11,327 nt of DNA from Opitutia bacterium (GTDB lineage Bacteria; Verrucomicrobiota; Verrucomicrobiia; Opitutales; Seribacteraceae), in assembly GCA_002692605.1 (NCBI GenBank), contig NZLE01000025.1, forward strand, positions 7,439-18,765, given 5' to 3'. Position numbers and translations under genes: made by a program. Shown one piece after another: positions 6,259 to 11,327 of the stretch. The first letter of the stretch is position 1; every line of letters begins with the position of its first letter. Under the pieces are notes generated by a model that searched no databases, was not told the DNA's origin, and was given only the letters and a program-made list of their open reading frames with translations.

Positions 6259-7663
6259 TCTTCCCTTCGGTCTCGGGCGTGGAAACGGATCCTCTTTTGA
6301 GGTGGACCAAGCGGGCCGAAAAGGCTTCGAGTTTGGAAATCACCCCTTGGACTCTTCGAGAGAGAAGGGCGTGAGCGATGAGAGATGGAATGGCTGTGAT
6401 CAAACCAAACTTCGTTGTTACCAAAGCTTCGGAGATGCCTCGGGCCAATTCACTGTTTTCTGGGTTGGCGAAATTGGTGATCTGACGAAAGACGTCAATC
6501 ATGCCAGTGACCGTTCCAAGGAGTCCAAGGAGGGGAGCGGTGGCCGCGGTTACGGCAATCAAGGGAAGGGCCTTCTCAAGCTTAACTTGGAAATCGATTA
6601 TAATCTCATAGAGAATTTCCTCCAAAATCTCAGGATCTTTACCTTGATACGCTTTCGCGGTTTTACGCAAGGTCTCGAAAGGGCCTCCGAAGGCGCCCTC
6701 CAAAGAAGCCAGTTCCATGGGAGACGGAATGCTCAGAATCTGGAAAGCCTTGTAGAGAGCGATAAGCAGGGAAAGTCCGGCAAAGAACAAGATGGGATAA
6801 ATCCAGATACCTCCCTTTTGCAGTTCTTCGACAAAAGTGACTTCCCCCCCCTCCATGACGTATGCTTTCCCCATCGTCGGATCAAGTGGCATGGTTACTA
6901 GTCCACCCGCCGGTTCATTGATCGCCTGAGCAATGGTCTTTGAAGTCATTTCGGAAGTTTGAAGGAGACGCGAGGGTTGGACCCTCAGAACGGATTCCGG
7001 GGTCAAGTCCAAGGACGCAAACCGATCGGAGTCGTAGGACTTTTCCAACAAACCGGCGCTTCCTTCCGATCCCGAAAAGAAGAGCGCCGGTCCCAAGGAG
7101 AGGAAATGCCCTTTCTCACGGACACCCTCCGGAGGAACGATTGCCTCACCCGCGAAGATGAAGCCACCCGCTTGCTTAAAGACCGCATCCATGGAAAGGC
7201 TCAGAATCTTCAAATGAGCATTAAGGGAAGAATCCAACTCTTCTCCTCGGGAGCTAAGGTGTGTTGCCATTTGCTTGGCCCAAAGGTTCTGTTCGGCGGA
7301 AGGAGTGCTCTGTCGCCAACTGCCGGCGTAATCCTTAAGCAAACCGAGGGAAACTTCCAACGCCCGCTCGCTGTCCTCGACCTCTTCGCGCAGTTGCACA
7401 AGGTTGGCGTCACGGTTATCACGGAGCCGGAGCCGACGGTCCAGCTCATTTCTTTTCCTCGCGGTTTCCCTTTCGAGTTGTTCCACCTTACCGACTAAGG
7501 GAATCTTTTCCTTTTCGATCCGATTGCGGAGGTCATCCAGTTTCTGCACCGCATTTTGCAGATCCCTACGAGCCGCAACCCTAACGTCTTGAATACTTTC
7601 AGCCGTTAGGCAGGCTGGGGCGAGCCAGACCAAGAGAGCGCTCAGAATCCGAATTGCGTTCAT
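6239..7663 (-). CDS. ttpC: TtpC-like long ExbB: periplasmic coiled coil fused to a MotA/TolQ/ExbB proton channel domain
   Basis: In Vibrio, TtpC is an additional inner-membrane subunit required by the TonB2 system. The 474-residue protein here has the same architecture: a signal peptide (1-21, ending CLTA), a charged coiled coil (about 28-110, heptad-like LDDLRNRIEKEK... LRLRDNRDANLVQLREEVED), a globular periplasmic segment (about 125-280), and an ExbB-like C-terminal half. That half has a transmembrane helix at 286-305, then helices at 365-390 and 408-434 with APLLGLLGTVTGMID (376-390) and GISEALVTTKFGLITAIPS (409-427). The length is close to that of Vibrio TtpC (about 450). Its ATG overlaps the DUF3450 stop as ATGA (7663-7660), and its end overlaps exbB. 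The gene symbol is given by architecture and order, not by alignment. Confidence 0.9.
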   Translation of the reverse strand: MNAIRILSALLVWLAPACLTAESIQDVRVAARRDLQNAVQKLDDLRNRIEKEKIPLVGKVEQLERETARKRNELDRRLRLRDNRDANLVQLREEVEDSERALEVSLGLLKDYAGSWRQSTPSAEQNLWAKQMATHLSSRGEELDSSLNAHLKILSLSMDAVFKQAGGFIFAGEAIVPPEGVREKGHFLSLGPALFFSGSEGSAGLLEKSYDSDRFASLDLTPESVLRVQPSRLLQTSEMTSKTIAQAINEPAGGLVTMPLDPTMGKAYVMEGGEVTFVEELQKGGIWIYPILFFAGLSLLIALYKAFQILSIPSPMELASLEGAFGGPFETLRKTAKAYQGKDPEILEEILYEIIIDFQVKLEKALPLIAVTAATAPLLGLLGTVTGMIDVFRQITNFANPENSELARGISEALVTTKFGLITAIPSLIAHALLSRRVQGVISKLEAFSARLVHLKRGSVSTPETEGKNDASAD

Positions 7664-8439
7664 GGCTGTATTTTCGAAGGTTGGGGAAGAGGAAGTTGCA
7701 GAAACCGAGGCATCGTTCGATTCTTAAGCATTTGTACTCCAGTCATCACTTCCTTTGCGATCTCATCCATGCGAGTCCATGCCCATCCATTGCTTGTGGG
7801 AATTCCGTAACCGGATACGGTGCCGGATTCATTGACGAAGTATGCCGCGCCCAATCCAAAGTAGATCACCTGAAACTCTCTGGACCGTTCGTCGTTGAGA
7901 GTGAATTCCTGACGCTCGAGAAGAACGGAACGTTGAAAGATATGGATCGATTGCATCAGAGAGATCGTGGTCTCAACTCTTTCCCTAAGAGGCATTCTTC
8001 GATTTTCGGGGTCGGTTTTTAACTTTTCCCAAAAAGGGGATAACCTTTCCGCAAGGGGACTTGGCAACAAGGGATGGAGATCTTCCAAACGACTTTGGAT
8101 AGTTCCCAAACCTTGAAAAAGGGTTTGCATGGCCTTCTCCGCCTTTTCTTTTCTGTCGTTCAGTTCCGTTCGTTGTTTTATGGCTCCGGATTCCTCCTCC
8201 TCAGAAATCTTGAGTTTTTCATCCAAGGTAAGAGTGTCTTTTTCCAAGGCTTCAAGCAGATCGCTTAAGGAAGCCTGTTCGCTTGCCCAGGTCGATGCTT
8301 CCTCGGAGATGAGAGTCTCAACCTCGATCCACTCTTCGATGATCTTATGGGTTTCCTTGATTTCGGCTGCCGTATGCGAGGCGAAACAAAGAAAGGCAAA
8401 GCCAGAAAAGAGGGTAATTGGATTTGGGAATTTTCGCAT
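7660..8439 (-). CDS. DUF3450-family periplasmic coiled-coil protein, first gene of the TonB operon
   Basis: DUF3450 proteins occur just upstream of ttpC in TonB2-type operons; their function is not established. The chosen ATG at 8439 gives a 259-residue protein with a clean signal peptide (about 1-25, LFSGFAFLCFASHTAAE). The frame stays open to 8556 but would add 39 residues that destroy the signal peptide. A long charged coiled coil spans roughly 27-120. The C-terminal part (about 120-259) contains FQVIYFGLGAAYFVNESG (189-206), which matches the aromatic-glycine motif typical of DUF3450. I infer a periplasmic partner of TtpC, possibly pairing through coiled coils. No Shine-Dalgarno sequence precedes the start; the leader is TGACCTCCTTT, which resembles the anti-Shine-Dalgarno sequence instead. 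A 113-base gap separates it from gatB upstream. Confidence 0.85.
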   Translation of the reverse strand: MRKFPNPITLFSGFAFLCFASHTAAEIKETHKIIEEWIEVETLISEEASTWASEQASLSDLLEALEKDTLTLDEKLKISEEEESGAIKQRTELNDRKEKAEKAMQTLFQGLGTIQSRLEDLHPLLPSPLAERLSPFWEKLKTDPENRRMPLRERVETTISLMQSIHIFQRSVLLERQEFTLNDERSREFQVIYFGLGAAYFVNESGTVSGYGIPTSNGWAWTRMDEIAKEVMTGVQMLKNRTMPRFLQLPLPQPSKIQP

Positions 8440-8552
8440 AAAGGAGGTCACTAGATCATACAACTTCGCGAACGCATTTGAAAGGTTTTTTTGAGACCCG
8501 ATCTCAACAAGGTGGGGGTTTCTCAAAATCAGAGATTCACGACGGGAACTTC
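8440..8552 (-). promoter_or_regulatory. Intergenic region gatB-DUF3450 with candidate promoter of the TonB operon
   Basis: This is the only gap upstream of the operon, so any dedicated promoter should be here. On the minus strand TATGAT (8460-8455) matches the -10 consensus at 5 of 6 positions. The hexamer 17 bases before it (TTTCAA) is a poor -35, so the call is weak. Transcription would begin near 8448, leaving a leader of about nine bases. A small hairpin TTGAGA-CCCGA-TCTCAA lies at 8491-8507, flanked by a T-run on the side that would not terminate either strand properly. I saw no Fur-box-like sequence. Confidence 0.3.
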
Positions 8553-10022
8553 TCATTGAGCAAGGAGGCGCCGGAGGGTTTCATCGACCACTTTGGGGTT
8601 GGCCTGTCCCCGGGTGGCTTTCATTACCACTCCCTTCAGGGCATTTATCGCCCCTTCCTTCCCACCTCTGAATTTTTCAGCGGCATCGGAGTCGGAAGCA
8701 ATCGCTTGGGCGCAGAGAGATTCGATTTCGTCCCCATCCGATTGCATTTCCAAACCTTTTTCCGCAATGATCTCTTTGGCGGTCCTACCGGAAGCGAACA
8801 TTTCCGGAAAAATTTCCTTGGCCACATTGTTGGAAATCACCGCATCTTCGATGAGGTTCACCAGGTCGGCGAGCATATTCGGAGTCACTTTGCATCGTTG
8901 CGGCAAAGATGCGTTTTCTTCATCTTCCTCGGAATTAGTCTGTCCCAATTCCCTAAGCAAATCGTTGACCACCCAGTTCGCCACTTTCGCAGGAACGTCA
9001 GTCAGGGCAGCGGCGGTTTCGAAGAATTCACAGAGCAACCGGTCTCCGCATAGGGCGGATGTCGAGGAGTAGGGCAAGTTCATTTCGTCTCGGTATCGCC
9101 TTTGTTTGTCGAAGGGCTTTTCCGGCAGTTGGTCTCGAATCTTATCCACCCAGTCATCCGAGATTTGCACGGGCATCAGGTCCGGGTCCGGAAAGTAGCG
9201 GTAATCGTGAGCCATTTCCTTTGACCGCATCGGAGTGGTGTACTTTTGCTCGGGGTTCCAGCGTCGGGTTTCCTGAAAGATTTCCCCTCCTTCGTCCAAC
9301 ACCTTCGTCTGTCTGCGGATTTCGTATTCTACCCCGTTTCTGACTCCTGAAATGGTGTTGAGATTTTTGAGTTCGACCTTGGTTCCGAGGGTCTCCGAGC
9401 CCACCGGACGGATACTTACGTTTGCGTCGCAACGGAGCTGGCCTTTTTCCATGTCGCAAGGCGAGATAGCTGCAGAGACCAAAGAGTTTCGAAGGGAAGT
9501 CAAGTAGGCGAAGACTTCGTCGGGAGAGAAGAGGTCGGGTTCGCTGACAATCTCAAGAAGGGGACTTCCCGCTCGGTTGTAGTCCACCAAGCTATCGCTC
9601 TCATAATGCGTAAGCTTACCCACGTCCTCTTCCAAATGAATGCGAGTAAGCTTCACCATCCGATGAGGGCCCATCACTGCAGGCGATTCTCCCGGCATTT
9701 CAATTTCCACCTCTCCACCCTCGCAGATCGGTTGATCGAACTGAGAAATCTGGTAATTCTTGGGCATATCCGGGTAAAAGTAATTTTTGCGGTCCCATTT
9801 GCACACTTTGGCAATCTTACAACCAAGCAACAGTCCGACCCTAATGGATTTCTCAATGGCTTCACGATTCATCACCGGGAGCGCTCCGGGCAAACCCAAT
9901 ACCACGGCATCAGTGAGGGAATTGGGAGGCTTGCCGAATCCGGTGCCCACACGAGTGAACATCTTCGATTTCGTGTCCAATTGAACGTGAACTTCAAGAC
10001 CTATGACCGCTTCGTATTTCAT
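8553..10022 (-). CDS. gatB: Aspartyl/glutamyl-tRNA(Asn/Gln) amidotransferase subunit B
   Basis: GatB activates and binds Glu-tRNA(Gln) and/or Asp-tRNA(Asn) in the cytosolic GatCAB complex, which replaces a direct glutaminyl- or asparaginyl-tRNA synthetase. The 489-residue length is normal. Motifs in order: EAVIGLEVHVQL at the N-terminus (4-15), KNYFYPDMPKNYQISQFDQP (79-98), the family signature DYNRAGSPLLEIVSEPD (147-163), RCDANVSIRP (197-206), ELKNLNT (217-223), HDYRYFPDPDL (272-282), and a C-terminal YqeY-like tRNA-binding region ending KGVVMKATRGQANPKVVDETLRRLL. It follows gatA by 14 bases and the two are surely cotranscribed. The start is preceded by TTCTAAAATCAG, with no Shine-Dalgarno sequence. 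The order gatA-gatB is standard; gatC is presumably further upstream, outside the window. Confidence 0.97.
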   Translation of the reverse strand: MKYEAVIGLEVHVQLDTKSKMFTRVGTGFGKPPNSLTDAVVLGLPGALPVMNREAIEKSIRVGLLLGCKIAKVCKWDRKNYFYPDMPKNYQISQFDQPICEGGEVEIEMPGESPAVMGPHRMVKLTRIHLEEDVGKLTHYESDSLVDYNRAGSPLLEIVSEPDLFSPDEVFAYLTSLRNSLVSAAISPCDMEKGQLRCDANVSIRPVGSETLGTKVELKNLNTISGVRNGVEYEIRRQTKVLDEGGEIFQETRRWNPEQKYTTPMRSKEMAHDYRYFPDPDLMPVQISDDWVDKIRDQLPEKPFDKQRRYRDEMNLPYSSTSALCGDRLLCEFFETAAALTDVPAKVANWVVNDLLRELGQTNSEEDEENASLPQRCKVTPNMLADLVNLIEDAVISNNVAKEIFPEMFASGRTAKEIIAEKGLEMQSDGDEIESLCAQAIASDSDAAEKFRGGKEGAINALKGVVMKATRGQANPKVVDETLRRLLAQ

Positions 10023-10036
10023 CTGATTTTAGAAGG

Positions 10037-11327
10037 TCAAAGATTGGGAGCCTGCCTGCCGAATTCATGGGCCTGATCGAAATCCTGGGCAATCGAAAGA
10101 AGGGTGCTTTCGTCGAAAGCCTTGCCAATGAGTTGCATCCCGATGGGGAGTCCCGTTTTTGAAAATCCGCAGGGCACGGATATGCCGGGCAAGCCGGCTA
10201 AGTTGGTGGAAATGGTGTACACGTCACTGAGGTACATGGAGATCGGGTCCTCGCTCTTTTCTCCGAATCGAAAGGCAGGGGTAGGGGAAGTGGGGGTAAG
10301 GATTGCATCGACCTCATCGAAGGCTCTTTCGAAATCTCTGCGAATCAGGGTGCGGGTCTTTTGGGCTTTGAGGTAATAGGCGTCGTAATATCCGCTGCTT
10401 AGTCCGTAGGCGCCCAGAATGCAGCGACGCTTGACTTCCTCTCCGAACCCTTCGCCTCGGCTCTTCGCGTATACGTCGATGGCATTTTCCGCGTTTGGAC
10501 TTCGGGAGGTGTAGCGAATTCCATCATAACGAGCCAAATTTGAGGACGCTTCGGCGGTGGCAATCACATAATAGACGGGGATCGAAAGGTCTGTGGACGG
10601 GAGAGAGATTTCGATCATTTCATAACCATGCGATTCGTAAAAGGAGATCGTTTGTTCAATTGCATTTCTCACGTCATCATCCATTCCAGGACCAAAGAAC
10701 TCCTTGGGTAGTCCGATCTTTCTAGGCGGAGAAGTTTTCTCCAGGGCCTTTGAATAGCTTGGGACTTCCGCTGGATAACTGGTGGAATCCAGAGGGTCGT
10801 GCCCGGATATCACCTCCAACAGAAGGGCCGCATCTTGAACGGTTTGGGCAAAGGGCCCGATCTGGTCGAGGGAGGAAGCGAAGGCTGCAAGCCCGAAGCG
10901 GGAAACCATACCATAGGTCGGTTTCATGCCTACGACTCCGCAGAGAGAGGCGGGCTGGCGAATGGAACCACCAGTGTCCGAGCCCAGGGAAAGGGGGGTT
11001 TCCCGCGCCGCAACTGCGGCCGAACTGCCGCCACTGCTTCCGCCCGGAACATGATCCAAATTCCATGGGTTGCGGGTTGGCCCGTACGCGGAATTTTCGG
11101 TGGAGGAACCCATGGCGAACTCATCGAGGTTCAATCGCCCGGCAAGGACTGCTCCCGCTTGCTTGAGTTTTCGGGTTACGGTTGCGTCGTAGGGAGAAAC
11201 GTAGTGTTCCAGAATCCTACTGGCTGCGGTCAGGGGTTGCCCCTCGACGCAGATGACGTCCTTCAACCCAACGGGAATTCCATCCAGCGGTCCCTTTGAC
11301 TGTCCTTGAGATCGGCGGTCATCGGAT
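10037..11327 (-). CDS. gatA: Aspartyl/glutamyl-tRNA(Asn/Gln) amidotransferase subunit A, N-terminus beyond window
   Basis: GatA is the glutaminase that releases ammonia from glutamine for transamidation of mischarged tRNA. The frame is open to the window edge. Reading upstream of the TTG at 11266 gives SKGPLDGIPVGLKDVICVEG, the standard GatA N-terminal block, so the gene continues past the edge and the TTG is internal. About 429 of roughly 485-490 residues are visible. The amidase catalytic triad is intact: Lys of LKDVIC (codon 11263-11261), the cis-Ser in PGGSSGGSS (codon 11038-11036) and the nucleophile Ser in DTGGSIRQP (codon 10966-10964). Their spacing (75 and 99 residues from the Lys) equals that of Staphylococcus GatA K79/S154/S178, as recalled. 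Other matches include FAMGSSTENSAYG and the C-terminal PTSPTPAF and GLPGISVPCGF blocks. Confidence 0.97.
   Translation of the reverse strand, partial: SDDRRSQGQSKGPLDGIPVGLKDVICVEGQPLTAASRILEHYVSPYDATVTRKLKQAGAVLAGRLNLDEFAMGSSTENSAYGPTRNPWNLDHVPGGSSGGSSAAVAARETPLSLGSDTGGSIRQPASLCGVVGMKPTYGMVSRFGLAAFASSLDQIGPFAQTVQDAALLLEVISGHDPLDSTSYPAEVPSYSKALEKTSPPRKIGLPKEFFGPGMDDDVRNAIEQTISFYESHGYEMIEISLPSTDLSIPVYYVIATAEASSNLARYDGIRYTSRSPNAENAIDVYAKSRGEGFGEEVKRRCILGAYGLSSGYYDAYYLKAQKTRTLIRRDFERAFDEVDAILTPTSPTPAFRFGEKSEDPISMYLSDVYTISTNLAGLPGISVPCGFSKTGLPIGMQLIGKAFDESTLLSIAQDFDQAHEFGRQAPNL

Noticed and set aside
6182..6901. 239-residue open frame on the plus strand opposite exbB and ttpC
   Set aside because: It lies antisense to genes with clear family motifs and shows no domain, signal or sensible start of its own; a shadow of the opposite-strand codon use.
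8481..8507. Hairpin TTGAGA-CCCGA-TCTCAA next to a T-run, as a terminator for gatB or an operon attenuator
   Set aside because: The T-run lies before the stem on the plus strand and becomes an A-run after the stem on the minus strand, so neither strand gives a stem followed by U residues; the stem is only 6 bp.
8440..8556. Longer N-terminus for the DUF3450 protein starting at 8556
   Set aside because: It would put 39 polar residues before an otherwise perfect signal peptide and run through the whole gap up to gatB.
8478..9053. 191-residue plus-strand frame overlapping the end of gatB and the intergenic gap
   Set aside because: Most of it is antisense to conserved gatB codons. The AAGGAGGT on the plus strand at 8441-8448 is about 30 bases from the ATG, too far to act as its ribosome-binding site.
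11264..11266. TTG at 11266 as the start of gatA
   Set aside because: The frame continues upstream with the conserved GPLDGIPVGLKD block to the window edge, so the gene is simply cut by the window.

Overview
The window is a stretch of bacterial chromosome of moderate GC, densely coding and almost entirely on the minus strand. It has housekeeping genes at both ends and a seven-gene TonB-type envelope energy-transduction operon in the middle. No tRNA, rRNA, CRISPR array, insertion sequence or phage gene was seen. The best guess for the source is Verrucomicrobiota, probably Opitutae/Puniceicoccales. Three things point there: an archaic-style TonB operon, a secreted protein whose aromatic-rich C-terminus resembles one I associate with that group, and start codons that mostly lack a Shine-Dalgarno sequence. 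This assignment is an inference and would need a similarity search.

Layout, left to right. At 1-273 (+) is the C-terminal end of a parvulin-type peptidyl-prolyl isomerase. It converges on metF (439-1317, -), a methylenetetrahydrofolate reductase whose promoter region holds a striking 32-bp dyad operator (1321-1352). Next (-) is a 454-residue secreted protein of unknown function with a carbohydrate-binding-like N-terminus and an aromatic-rich C-terminal module (1387-2751). From 8439 down to 2801 (-) runs the operon DUF3450 protein - TtpC-like long ExbB - ExbB - ExbD - ExbD - TonB - TPR protein. Every junction in it overlaps (five ATGA or TAATG junctions and one 20-base overlap), so it must be one transcript with coupled translation. 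At the right are gatB (8553-10022, -) and the 5'-truncated gatA (10037 to the window edge, -), the amidotransferase that makes Gln-tRNA(Gln) and/or Asn-tRNA(Asn).

How the operon works. ExbB and ExbD form a proton-driven inner-membrane motor. TonB carries that energy across the periplasm to outer-membrane receptors. TtpC is the extra large ExbB-like subunit known from the Vibrio TonB2 system. The DUF3450 coiled-coil protein and the TPR protein flank the core, in the same order as in Vibrio TonB2 clusters. The difference here is a second, clearly functional-looking ExbD. No TonB-dependent receptor lies in the window, so the substrate cannot be read from it.

The points most worth following are the two-ExbD TtpC system, a sequence motif shared by DUF3450 and the TtpC periplasmic region, the metF operator, the near-absence of Shine-Dalgarno sequences, and the architecture of the secreted protein.
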